A DNA stretch of 64,000 nucleotides from Tetragenococcus solitarius NBRC 100494 (lineage in GTDB: Bacteria; Bacillota; Bacilli; Lactobacillales; Enterococcaceae): assembly GCF_001544195.1 (NCBI RefSeq), contig NZ_BCPY01000009.1, forward strand, positions 1 through 64,000. Reading direction: 5' to 3'. Position 1 is the first letter of the stretch; every line of letters begins with the position of its first letter. A program made the position numbers and the translations under genes. Positions 41,191 to 48,837 of this stretch are shown in pieces. The notes under the pieces are model-generated. The model saw nothing but the letters and a program-made list of their open reading frames with translations, did no database searches and was not told where the DNA came from.

Positions 41191-41952
41191 TTGAATATAG
41201 AGACTTTAATCAATGAACACTATGATCGTTTAAATGAAAATGATCAACATATTGCTAAATATATTATAAATCATCTGAACGAATGTAAAAAATTATCGAT
41301 TACTCGACTAGCGGAGGTTACCTTAACATCGAAATCTTCTATTTTACGTTTCACTCAAAAATTGGGATTTTCAGGTTATAGTGAATTTAAATACGCATTA
41401 AAACAACAAAAATCACAACCTAAAGAACAAAAGTCTTTTGTAGCTATGCAGCAGGAGGACTTATTACAAACAGCTAAAATGTTTGACCAGCAAAATATGA
41501 TGCCCGTTTTGGAAGCATTTGACCAAGCACAAACGATTTATTGTTACGGAACCGGCTGGGGGCAAAGGGAAGTGTTGCAAAACTTTATGCGTAGTGTAAT
41601 TCCTCTGCAACGTTTTCCGATTCATTTACAATCACAAAAGGAATTGAGTATTGCTTTAAATGGATCTATTACAGAAAAAGATTTAATGATTATTCTTTCA
41701 TTAAGTGGACAAAACAAACCCCAAGAAAATATCTTAAATCTGATGAGGATAAAAAATATTCCGATTTTATCTGTTACCAATATGAGTATGAATCGTCTAG
41801 CTTCAAAAGCAACCTATAATTTATATTATCAGTCAACAGAAATAGGGCAGTCCTCTGATGGAATTTTTAGTATGATGCCATTATTTCAAATTATGGATTT
41901 ATTTTACCGCGCTTATGTAGATTACAAACAGTTTGATTTAGAACAACTATAA
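41191..41952 (+). CDS. RpiR-family transcriptional regulator (alpha-glucoside locus)
   Basis: This 253-aa regulator has an N-terminal helix-turn-helix (LTSKSSILRFTQKLGFSGYS near 45-65) and a C-terminal SIS domain (about 105-240, with YCYGTGWGQRE at its start). The TTG at 41191 is preferred because GGAGGT ends 8 bases before it; the TTG at 41182 overlaps that site. It follows the alpha-glucoside PTS/GH4 operon and probably controls it in response to a sugar phosphate. Confidence 0.87.
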   Translation: MNIETLINEHYDRLNENDQHIAKYIINHLNECKKLSITRLAEVTLTSKSSILRFTQKLGFSGYSEFKYALKQQKSQPKEQKSFVAMQQEDLLQTAKMFDQQNMMPVLEAFDQAQTIYCYGTGWGQREVLQNFMRSVIPLQRFPIHLQSQKELSIALNGSITEKDLMIILSLSGQNKPQENILNLMRIKNIPILSVTNMSMNRLASKATYNLYYQSTEIGQSSDGIFSMMPLFQIMDLFYRAYVDYKQFDLEQL

Positions 41953-41958
41953 AAAAAG

Positions 41959-42001
41959 AGTGAGAAAAACATGGGATATCACGCTTTTCTCACTGCTTTT
42001 T
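41959..42001 (+). terminator. terminator after the RpiR gene
   Basis: AGTGAGAAAA pairs with TTTTCTCACT (41959-41968 with 41985-41994), followed by GCTTTTTAA. Confidence 0.82.
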
Positions 42002-42026
42002 AATTGTTATTTGATTGGTTTAAAGA

Positions 42027-42111
42027 TGCGGATGGTGGGAGTCGAACCCACACGAACGTTTCGTTCACATGAACCTGAATCATGCTTGTCTACCAATTCC
42101 AACACATCCGC
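42027..42111 (-). tRNA. tRNA-Leu (anticodon CAG)
   Basis: Read on the minus strand, the 85-nt sequence has a 7-bp acceptor stem (GCGGATG/CATCCGC) with discriminator A. The D-arm contains GGAATTGGTAGAC, and an anticodon stem CATGA/TCATG encloses the loop TTCAGGT. The long variable arm of class II tRNAs and the T-loop GGTTCGACTCC are also present. CCA is not encoded. Confidence 0.96.
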
Positions 42112-42214
42112 TTAATGACAAACTCAATTATAGCAGTGTATACAGCATTGTCAATGGGTTTTGAGACAGTCTTTATTGTAAAAGGGTGGGGTTATAAATT
42201 TTTAAACATAAAAC

Positions 42215-42295
42215 ATCCGAACGATCAAAGGCACACTCTTGTGGTTACTCGTCATAAATCATAACGATTAGTAAGCCTGTAAATCTCGTTCGGAT
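42215..42295 (-). ncRNA. candidate structured RNA or elaborate terminator downstream of argGH
   Basis: ATCCGAACGA (42215-42224) pairs perfectly with TCGTTCGGAT (42286-42295), and flanking A/T bases extend the stem. Inside, AGGC/GCCT (42229-42232 with 42275-42278) closes a junction. That junction holds a CACA/TGTG hairpin (42232-42243) and a longer arm in which TTACT-CGTCAT pairs with ATAACG-AGTAA (42245-42255 with 42261-42274). This is a three-way-junction fold. The strand is uncertain; minus is favoured because it follows argH and ends in GTTTTATGTTT. No known family was recognised. Confidence 0.45.
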
Positions 42296-42332
42296 ATTTT
42301 CGTTTGGTTTTTACTTGTGCCAGAGCTTCTTG

Positions 42333-43712
42333 CTACTCTATTTGTAATTCTGTCTTTGCTTTTTCAATTTGTTCTTTCACTTGATCGAATCCTGTGCCGC
42401 CTGAAGAATGGCGGTTTTTTACTGCAGTTACTGAGCGTAATTTTTCATAGATATCTGCTTTAATAGCCGGAGAGACTTGTTGATATTTTTCTAGGGGGAT
42501 ATCTTGTAAATAAGTCCCTTGTTGAATACATTCTAAAACGAGTTTACCTACGATCTCGTGAGCTTGGCGAAAAGGAATTCCTTTATTTGCCAGATAGTCA
42601 GCGAGTTCTGTCGCATTAGAAAAGTCCTTTTCTGTGGCTTGTTGCATATTTGATTTGTTTATTTCCATTGTTTCAATCATTCCCGCCATGATTTCTAAGC
42701 TATGGATGATCGTTTCAGAAGTATCAAACATGCCCTCTTTATCTTCTTGTAGGTCCTTATTATAAGCAAGAGGTAATCCCTTTATAACCGTTAATAATTG
42801 AAATAAGTTGCCATAAACGCGTCCTGTTTTGCCGCGAATTAACTCTGCCATATCTGGGTTTTTCTTTTGAGGCATAATTGAACTTCCAGTGGAAAAAGTA
42901 TCGGATAATTCAACAAATTGGAATTCATAAGAGCACCATAAAATAAGTTCTCCGCAAAACCGCGAAAGATGCATCATTAAGATAGAAGCGTTACTTAAAT
43001 ATTCTACTAGAAAATCACGATCGCTAACGGCATCTAAACTATTGTCATAAATAGAAGAAAAACCTAATTCTTCGGCTGCCATTTTTCGGTCGATTGGAAA
43101 AGTGGTTCCTGCTAAAGCAGCTGCGCCTAGTGGAGAAATGTCAATACGCTGTAAATTTTCTTGCATACGTTTTTGGTCACGTGTAATCATTTGATAGTAA
43201 GCCAGTAAATGGTGACCAAAAGAAATAGGTTGGGCATGTTGTAAGTGGGTGTATCCTGGCATAATGGTCTCCACATTTTCTGCTGCCTTATCGACTAGCA
43301 CACTTCGCAAGTGGTGAGTTTTTTCAATAATTATCTCTACTGTTTCTTTTAGATACAGATGCATATCTGTGGCGACTTGGTCATTACGACTACGAGCAGT
43401 GTGCAGTTTTCCAGCAACAGAGCCAATTTCTTCATACAAAAGTGATTCGATATTAAGATGAATGTCTTCGTTTTGAATCGTAAAAGTAATTTCATTGTTG
43501 GCTAGCTTTTCTTGTAGGCTGTTTAGCCCGTTTTGTATCTGCTGCATTTCGTCTTCTGTAATGATACCGCAAGCTCCTAACATTTTCACATGGGCTAAAC
43601 TTCCTAAGATGTCTTGTTTAGCCATTAAGTAGTCAAATGAAATGGAGGCGCCGAAGGCATCAATCCAATCTTTATTTTCACCGGTAAAGCGACCGCCCCA
43701 TAGCTTTTTCAT
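42333..43712 (-). CDS. argH: argininosuccinate lyase
   Basis: This 459-aa enzyme splits argininosuccinate into arginine and fumarate, the last step of arginine synthesis. The fumarase-superfamily signature [12 protein letters not shown] lies near residue 280, with TARSRNDQ near 108 and the catalytic His in [10 protein letters not shown] near 155. It overlaps argG by 4 bases in one operon. Confidence 0.96.
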   Translation of the reverse strand: MKKLWGGRFTGENKDWIDAFGASISFDYLMAKQDILGSLAHVKMLGACGIITEDEMQQIQNGLNSLQEKLANNEITFTIQNEDIHLNIESLLYEEIGSVAGKLHTARSRNDQVATDMHLYLKETVEIIIEKTHHLRSVLVDKAAENVETIMPGYTHLQHAQPISFGHHLLAYYQMITRDQKRMQENLQRIDISPLGAAALAGTTFPIDRKMAAEELGFSSIYDNSLDAVSDRDFLVEYLSNASILMMHLSRFCGELILWCSYEFQFVELSDTFSTGSSIMPQKKNPDMAELIRGKTGRVYGNLFQLLTVIKGLPLAYNKDLQEDKEGMFDTSETIIHSLEIMAGMIETMEINKSNMQQATEKDFSNATELADYLANKGIPFRQAHEIVGKLVLECIQQGTYLQDIPLEKYQQVSPAIKADIYEKLRSVTAVKNRHSSGGTGFDQVKEQIEKAKTELQIE

Positions 43713-44926
43713 TCAGTGTTCTCCTTTACATTTAGTTGTTGATTCTGTACTTCGGCGTGAACTTTTGAAGGTAGTCCCCATAATTTAATAAAACCAATGG
43801 CAGCTTCTTGATCAAAAGTGTCAGCAGAAGTATAGGTGGCTAAATTTTCATTGTATAAACTGTTAGATGACTTTTTTCCCTGACAAATTATATTTCCTTT
43901 AAATAACTTTAGGCGTACCACGCCATTTACATCTTCTTGTGAACTTTTAATAAAGGAAACGAGTGCTTTCGTTAACGGATTAAACCAAAGTCCATCATAG
44001 ATTGTCTGAGCTAATTGATTTTCAATCGTTGGTTTGAAATGGGCTAGTTCGCGCACAAAAACGAGATCTTCTAATTCTTTATGAGCATGCATCATTGTTA
44101 AAGCCCCCGGGCATTCATAAACTTCTCGTGATTTTATGCCTACTAAACGATTTTCTACATGATCAATTCGCCCAATCCCGTGTTTTCCTGCCAAAGTATT
44201 CAGTGTAGAAGTCAGCTGAGTTAAAGACATTTGTTTATCATTTATTGCAGTAGGTACGCCTTTTTTAAAAGTTAGTTCTATGATATCAGCTTCATTTGGG
44301 GTATTGTCTAATTCATTGGTTAGCTCATAAGCACCTTCAGGCGGGGTAGCCCAAGGATCTTCAAGGGCACCACATTCGCAAGCTCGTCCCCATAGGTTTT
44401 GATCAATAGAATAAGGATTATCTAAATCAGCAGGAATAGGGACATTATTTGCTTGGGCATAGGCAATTTCTTCTTCTCGGGACCACTGCCACTGGCGTAC
44501 AGGTGCAATCACTTTTAAAGAAGGGTCCAGTGCAGCAATCGCTACTTCAAAACGCACCTGGTCATTGCCTTTTCCGGTGCAACCATGGGCGATGGTAGTT
44601 GCACTTGTTTTGTGTGCCAGTTCGACTAATTTTTTTGCAATTAAAGGACGGGATAGAGCTGAAACTAAGGGATAAGAATTTTCATAGAAAGTGTTTCCTT
44701 GCAAAGCAACCAAAGCAAAGTCTTGCAAGAATTCTTCTTTTGCATCAATGGCATAAGATTGAACAGCTCCTACTTTTAACGCTTTCTTGCGTATTTCTTG
44801 AATATCCTTACCTTCGCCGATATCTAAACAACAAGCAATCACATCATAACCTTGGTCCGTTAACCATTTTACTGAGACAGAGGTATCCAAACCACCTGAA
44901 TAGGCTAACACAACTTTTTCTTTCAT
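43709..44926 (-). CDS. argG: argininosuccinate synthase
   Basis: This 405-aa enzyme joins citrulline and aspartate using ATP. The N-terminus has the PP-loop [10 protein letters not shown], followed by [15 protein letters not shown] near 115-130. It is the first gene of the argGH operon, with a near-consensus promoter and ARG-box-like sites upstream, so ArgR/AhrC repression is likely. Confidence 0.96.
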   Translation of the reverse strand: MKEKVVLAYSGGLDTSVSVKWLTDQGYDVIACCLDIGEGKDIQEIRKKALKVGAVQSYAIDAKEEFLQDFALVALQGNTFYENSYPLVSALSRPLIAKKLVELAHKTSATTIAHGCTGKGNDQVRFEVAIAALDPSLKVIAPVRQWQWSREEEIAYAQANNVPIPADLDNPYSIDQNLWGRACECGALEDPWATPPEGAYELTNELDNTPNEADIIELTFKKGVPTAINDKQMSLTQLTSTLNTLAGKHGIGRIDHVENRLVGIKSREVYECPGALTMMHAHKELEDLVFVRELAHFKPTIENQLAQTIYDGLWFNPLTKALVSFIKSSQEDVNGVVRLKLFKGNIICQGKKSSNSLYNENLATYTSADTFDQEAAIGFIKLWGLPSKVHAEVQNQQLNVKENTE

Positions 44927-44959
44927 ATCTATGCATCTCCCAAATCGAATTTAAAACTT

Positions 44960-44988
44960 ATAATAGCAAAACAATGTAAATTTATCAA
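44960..44988 (-). promoter_or_regulatory. promoter of argGH
   Basis: On the minus strand TTGATA (44983-44988) and TATTAT (44960-44965) are separated by 17 bp. Confidence 0.75.
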
Positions 44989-44995
44989 TAGAATT

Positions 44996-45056
44996 ACGAA
45001 TAAATATTCATAATTATTGCTTTTAGCTAAAAAATATACAAATGAATGTATATTAA
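44996..45056 (-). promoter_or_regulatory. ARG-box-like operators upstream of argG
   Basis: CGAATAAATATTCA (44997-45010) differs from the ARG box TGAATNNNNATTCA in one base. A second, weaker site, TGAATGTATATTAA, lies at 45043-45056. The first directly precedes the -35 element. Both are AT-rich and the call rests on motif and position. Confidence 0.6.
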
Positions 45057-45100
45057 TATTAAGTCGATGATAAAACAGTCATGTTTCTCTCTAGCTTTTA

Positions 45101-45130
45101 TTGACGATTTTCTTGGGTTTGTGCTATGTT
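45101..45130 (+). promoter_or_regulatory. promoter of the transaldolase-like gene
   Basis: TTGACG (45101-45106) and TATGTT (45125-45130) are spaced by 18 bp. Confidence 0.55.
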
Positions 45131-45160
45131 TATCTTGTGAGGAATAAAAATGCAGAAAAA

Positions 45161-45175
45161 TCGTAAGCGGTTTCT
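45161..45175 (+). promoter_or_regulatory. cre-like CcpA site within a small hairpin
   Basis: TCGTAAGCGGTTTCT fits the cre consensus with two mismatches. It is enclosed by GCAGAA/TTCTGC, about 30 bases after the expected transcription start. Confidence 0.5.
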
Positions 45176-45206
45176 TCTGCGTAAAAAAGATAGGGAGTAG
45201 AAGAAA

Positions 45207-45893
45207 ATGGAAATTTTATTAGATACAGCCAATATTGAAACGATAAAGAAATATGAAGCAATTCTTCCACTGGCAGGCGTAACAACAAATCCTTCTATCA
45301 TTAAAAAAGAAGGAGAAATAGACTTTTTTGCACATATGAAAAAAATTAGTGAAATTATCGGAAAACAATGTTCATTACATGTACAAGTGGTGGCTAAGGA
45401 TAAAGCAGGAATGTTAAAAGATGCCAAAAAAATTTTGGAACAATTAGGCGAAGAAACTTACTTGAAAATACCACTAAGCCCAGAAGGTTTAAAAACGATT
45501 AAATCATTAAAAAAAGAAGGGTTTAATGTAACCGCTACAGCTATTTATACAAAATTTCAAGCTTATTTGGCTGTTGCAGCGGGAGCTGATTATATTGCTC
45601 CTTATTATAACCGGATGGAAAATCTCAATATTGATGCTAAAGAGGCAATAGCTGCAATGGCTCATGAAATTGATCGCAGCAATAGTCAAACAAAAATTGT
45701 AGCTGCTAGTTTTAAAAATATCGGACAAGTTACGACTGCTTTAGAGCAAGGAGCCCAGGCAGTCACTGTTGCTCCAGATATTATCGAACAAGCCTTAGCG
45801 ATGCCTTCAATTTCTCAAGCCGTGGATGATTTTGCCAAAGATTGGGAAACTATTTTTGGTAAGGGAAGTACGATGGCTGACTTGCATGATTAA
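45207..45893 (+). CDS. fsa: transaldolase-like fructose-6-phosphate aldolase (MipB/TalC family)
   Basis: This 228-aa TIM-barrel aldolase has LLDTANIETIKKYE at the N-terminus, GVTTNPSI near 25-32 and the Schiff-base lysine in YLKIPLS near residue 88. The short length fits the FSA/TalC subfamily rather than full-length transaldolases. The reaction is either reversible cleavage of fructose-6-phosphate to dihydroxyacetone and glyceraldehyde-3-phosphate, or transaldolase activity; sequence does not decide. It is monocistronic with its own promoter and cre-like site. Confidence 0.87.
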   Translation: MEILLDTANIETIKKYEAILPLAGVTTNPSIIKKEGEIDFFAHMKKISEIIGKQCSLHVQVVAKDKAGMLKDAKKILEQLGEETYLKIPLSPEGLKTIKSLKKEGFNVTATAIYTKFQAYLAVAAGADYIAPYYNRMENLNIDAKEAIAAMAHEIDRSNSQTKIVAASFKNIGQVTTALEQGAQAVTVAPDIIEQALAMPSISQAVDDFAKDWETIFGKGSTMADLHD

Positions 45894-46023
45894 CGATCAT
45901 TCATAACTACTGATAGGTGAATCATTATTTTAATAGAGCTTTGTTCTATATTATGGAAGAGGATAACACTTTAAACAACTTATTTTCTAGGAAGGCGAGT
46001 TGAACATAATTCATAAAAACTAA
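45894..46023. other. gene-free sequence after the aldolase gene
   Basis: AT-rich intergenic sequence leading into the repeats at 46024. No gene, RNA or strong terminator was recognised. Confidence 0.3.
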
Positions 46024-46284
46024 TGTCCGATAGCCTAAAATGAGCCAAAACTTTTCAGAACTTTTGTCCGATAAAGCTGAACGGGCCATAAGAAAGGGTA
46101 ACAATTGTCCTATTATTACTAAAAAGCAGTAGAACTAACTTTTTTTAAGAAAATCGAACACAAGTTACGCAAACTTGTGTCCGTTAATCTAAAATAGGCC
46201 AAAACTTTCCTGAACTTTTGTCTGATAAAATTAAACGAGACATAAAAAGTTAAAACTATTGCCTTATTAGAATAAAAAAGGCAG
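46024..46284. repeat. two imperfect direct copies of an intergenic repeat, 154 bp apart
   Basis: Copy 1 (46024 to about 46128) and copy 2 (46178 to about 46284) share, in order, TGTCCG, CTAAAAT, GCCAAAACTTT, GAACTTTTGTC, GATAAA, AACG and AAA-GCAG-like ends. A 9-bp hairpin (ACACAAGTT/AACTTGTGT, 46159-46180) sits at the junction. Neither copy encodes a convincing protein. It borders the insertion sequence but lies outside its terminal repeat. Confidence 0.65.
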
Positions 46285-46353
46285 CTTTTGTTTTGACATT
46301 TATCGTTTCTGTTCTTTTATGAATAAACCTAGACAAGTTCAACTTGATATGCT

Positions 46354-46397
46354 CCCCCTATATAGGACACTGAAATATAAAAGTCCTATATAGGGGG
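46354..46397 (+). promoter_or_regulatory. hairpin sequestering the orfA ribosome binding site
   Basis: CCCCCTATATAGGAC (46354-46368) pairs perfectly with GTCCTATATAGGGGG (46383-46397). The G-rich arm is also the orfA Shine-Dalgarno, so transcripts entering from outside would fold and not be translated. This is a known way for insertion sequences to avoid activation by read-through. Confidence 0.7.
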
Positions 46398-46405
46398 GAT
46401 TTTGT

Positions 46406-47089
46406 GTGTCAAAGAGGAAGATGAAGCTTATCCTAGAAAAACGGGTAGAAGCAGTAAAAAGCTATCTGAGCGGTAAAGATAGCTTGAATCATATCGCTAG
46501 TACATTGGGGATCAGTAATGATACTTTAAGACATTGGTTGACGATTTATGAAAATGAAGGTCCGACGGGTCTACTACCAAAAAAGAAGAATGCTCATTAC
46601 AGTATTGAAACAAAGCTCCAAGCAGTCAATGATTACTTAAGCGGCGCAGGAAGCCTTAATGATATTACAAAAAAATATAAACTTAGAAGTGATAAACAAC
46701 TACGAGACTGGATTAAGGGATATAATACTCATGGAAACTTCAAATCAGGAAGCGGTGGAAGTCAAATGAGTCAATCTAGAAAAACAACCTTTAAAGAGCG
46801 TATAGAGATCGTCCATTACTGTATTTTGCACGATCGTAACTATGGAGAAACAGCCATCAAATATCAAGTGTCCTACCAACAAGTTCGTAACTGGGTACTG
46901 AAATATGACGAAATGGGCGAACAAGGATTAAAAGATCGGCGTGGACATCGTGTGGGAACAAAACCTAGTCGAACCCCAGAAGAAGAAATGCGGGATCGCT
47001 TAGCTGAAAAAGAACGTCGTATCCAACAATTAGAAATGGAAAATGACCTCTTAAAAAAAGTCAGGGCGTTAGAAAGGAAGTGGGACTAG
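46406..47089 (+). CDS. IS3-family transposase OrfA (DNA-binding)
   Basis: This 227-aa protein has three successive helix-turn-helix modules (near 15-40, 65-95 and 130-165) and a C-terminal leucine-zipper-like coiled coil (EKERRIQQLEMENDLLKK). It binds the terminal repeats. The GTG start follows a G-rich Shine-Dalgarno by 7 bases. Its end overlaps orfB by 10 bases in the -1 frame, with a run of seven As before the overlap. Confidence 0.93.
   Translation: MSKRKMKLILEKRVEAVKSYLSGKDSLNHIASTLGISNDTLRHWLTIYENEGPTGLLPKKKNAHYSIETKLQAVNDYLSGAGSLNDITKKYKLRSDKQLRDWIKGYNTHGNFKSGSGGSQMSQSRKTTFKERIEIVHYCILHDRNYGETAIKYQVSYQQVRNWVLKYDEMGEQGLKDRRGHRVGTKPSRTPEEEMRDRLAEKERRIQQLEMENDLLKKVRALERKWD
47053..47060 (+). 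promoter_or_regulatory. probable -1 ribosomal frameshift site
   Basis: AAAAAAAG lets the ribosome slip from the orfA frame into the open orfB frame. That frame reads KKSQGVRKEVGLD onward with no stop, so an OrfAB fusion transposase can be made. Confidence 0.7.
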
Positions 47090-47988
47090 ACCTTATCCGC
47101 CACGTTTTTGAATATGAAGCAATTAAAGAGCTTCACGAGGTCAAAAATTATCCGATTCAACCAATGTGTGATTTTTTACACGTCTCAAGATCCGCTTATT
47201 ATCGTTGGCTAAAGCAACCAAAATCTGCGCAAACCATCTTTAACGAGCATTTGGCAGATCTAATCAGATATATCTACGAGGCAGATAACGACAAGGGATA
47301 TCGGAGAATTCGGGATGACTTGGTTCAAGATTATGGCTTACACGTCAATGATAAAAGAATATTACGCATTTGTCGGAGCCTTCAAATTCAATCCACAGTC
47401 AAGCATCATCCTAACGGGAGTACCCAGGCTGCCAAAAATCCTTATCATATTACCAAGAACTATTTAAACCGGAATTTCCATGCGAATAAGCCCAACGAAA
47501 AATGGTTAACCGATGTCAGTGCGTTTAAGTATTACGAAGGCAATCAAGTGAAAAAAGTTTATCTTAGTGCCATTCTGGACTTGGCAGATCGTCGGATTGT
47601 CTCATTTGTCATTAGCGACAGAAATGACAATCAGTTAGTGTTTGACACCTTCGATGAGGCAGTACGTCGTGAGCCAGATGCCCACCCGCTTTTTCATAGT
47701 GACCGTGGGTTTCAATATACGAGTCAACCGATGAACGCTCGTTTAAAACAACATGGCATGAAACAAAGCATGTCTCGCGTGGCTCGTTGTATCGACAATG
47801 GTCCCATGGAAGGATTCTGGGGAACATTAAAACGGGAGAAGTACTATCGTAGGCAATTTACAAGTCGCGAACATCTGGTTTCAATGATTGAAAACTATAT
47901 TCACTATTACAACAACGGCCGCTATCAACGTTGTTTGAAATCAAAAACCCCGTTACAAGTCCACCAGCAACTTTTGATGGCCGCATAA
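47080..47988 (+). CDS. IS3-family transposase OrfB (DDE integrase domain)
   Basis: This 302-aa catalytic part has an HTH_21 region (near 45-95) and an integrase core. The DDE triad is visible as WLTDVSAF (first Asp), FHSDRGFQY (second Asp) and the Glu in MEGFWGTLKRE. The frame is intact, so the element may still be active. It is expected to work as the OrfAB fusion. Confidence 0.93.
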   Translation: MGLDLIRHVFEYEAIKELHEVKNYPIQPMCDFLHVSRSAYYRWLKQPKSAQTIFNEHLADLIRYIYEADNDKGYRRIRDDLVQDYGLHVNDKRILRICRSLQIQSTVKHHPNGSTQAAKNPYHITKNYLNRNFHANKPNEKWLTDVSAFKYYEGNQVKKVYLSAILDLADRRIVSFVISDRNDNQLVFDTFDEAVRREPDAHPLFHSDRGFQYTSQPMNARLKQHGMKQSMSRVARCIDNGPMEGFWGTLKREKYYRRQFTSREHLVSMIENYIHYYNNGRYQRCLKSKTPLQVHQQLLMAA

Positions 47989-48167
47989 TCGTCGTATACT
48001 TTTCATGCGTGAAATATTTGGGGGTTCGCTCGTCAAAAGTATACTTCAGTCAATCGTAGTCAAAGTTTAATCATCATAAAAACAAAAGAACGATTTGCCA
48101 AAAACCAGCAAATCGTTCTCTAAAAATTTTATTATATTTCCGTGTCCACTTGACGGGGTGCCCATCA
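47989..48167 (+). other. non-coding right tail of the insertion sequence
   Basis: It contains the inverted repeat GTATACTTTT/AAAAGTATAC (47994-48003 with 48035-48044), a terminator-like hairpin AGAACGATTTGC/GCAAATCGTTCT (48087-48098 with 48108-48119), and the right terminal repeat. The purpose of the first inverted repeat is unknown. Confidence 0.55.
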
Positions 48168-48186
48168 ACTCTTGCCTAGGTTTATT

Positions 48187-48816
48187 TTATTGGATATCAT
48201 CTTTTGTTAAATCTGTGTGAAAGACTTTTTTACTACGTTTATAGCGTATGTCTTCGATTTCTGCTTGTTTATTAATCACTCGAGCTAAAATGAAAAAGTA
48301 GTCGGATAAACGATTAACGAATTTTAGCACAAAAGGATTTACTTGTCCCTCTTGTTGGAAAGTAACGATTTTACGCTCTGCTCGTCGAGCTACGGTACGT
48401 GCCAGATGTAGTTGGGCGCTTTCGTTTGTCCCCCCGGGTAGAATAAAGTAATCGACTTCTGGTGGAATATCAGTGTAAGCATCTATGCGTGATTCGAGCC
48501 ATTTGATACTTTCTTCTTTGACTACATAAGGGTAGTATGGGTCATTCGCGTTTCTTGTTCTAGGCGAAATTTTTCCCATCTCTTTAAAAGTGGGCGTCGC
48601 TAAATCATTGCCGCAATCAAATAGATAGTGTTGAATTTGAACCAGTTCTTCTTTAAAAGAGGCATCTAATTGCGGTAGACTTACGACACTACCAACTAAG
48701 CTATTTAATTCGTCAATTGTTCCATAAGCTTCAATACGAGCGTCGTCTTTTTCTACTTGCAAACCGCCAATCAGTTGGGTTCTTCCCTGATCGCCTGTAC
48801 GTGTATAGATTTGCAT
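48187..48816 (-). CDS. PduO-type ATP:cob(I)alamin adenosyltransferase
   Basis: This 209-aa enzyme makes adenosylcobalamin from cob(I)alamin and ATP. The N-terminal TRTGDQGRTQLIGG and YGTIDELNSLVG segments, and the later LHLARTVARRAERK, are PduO signatures. It lies 21 bases after the B12-dependent ribonucleotide reductase gene, so it should supply that enzyme's cofactor. An insertion sequence ends 20 bp beyond its stop codon. Confidence 0.93.
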   Translation of the reverse strand: MQIYTRTGDQGRTQLIGGLQVEKDDARIEAYGTIDELNSLVGSVVSLPQLDASFKEELVQIQHYLFDCGNDLATPTFKEMGKISPRTRNANDPYYPYVVKEESIKWLESRIDAYTDIPPEVDYFILPGGTNESAQLHLARTVARRAERKIVTFQQEGQVNPFVLKFVNRLSDYFFILARVINKQAEIEDIRYKRSKKVFHTDLTKDDIQ

Positions 48817-48837
48817 CGCTTTTTCCTCCTTAGCTTC

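Larger units (their letters stand above)
46345..48167 (+). mobile_element. complete IS3-family (IS150-like) insertion sequence
   Basis: The element is 1,823 bp. The left end TGATATGCTCCCCCT and the reverse complement of the right end TGATGGGCACCCCGT begin an imperfect terminal inverted repeat of about 36 bp that includes GGACAC and GAAATATAA in both ends. ACT flanks both ends directly (46342-46344 and 48168-48170), a 3-bp target duplication as expected for this family. It holds orfA and orfB in the usual -1 overlap. It ends 20 bp after the cob(I)alamin adenosyltransferase stop codon. The roughly 180-bp non-coding tail is long for the family. Confidence 0.9.
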
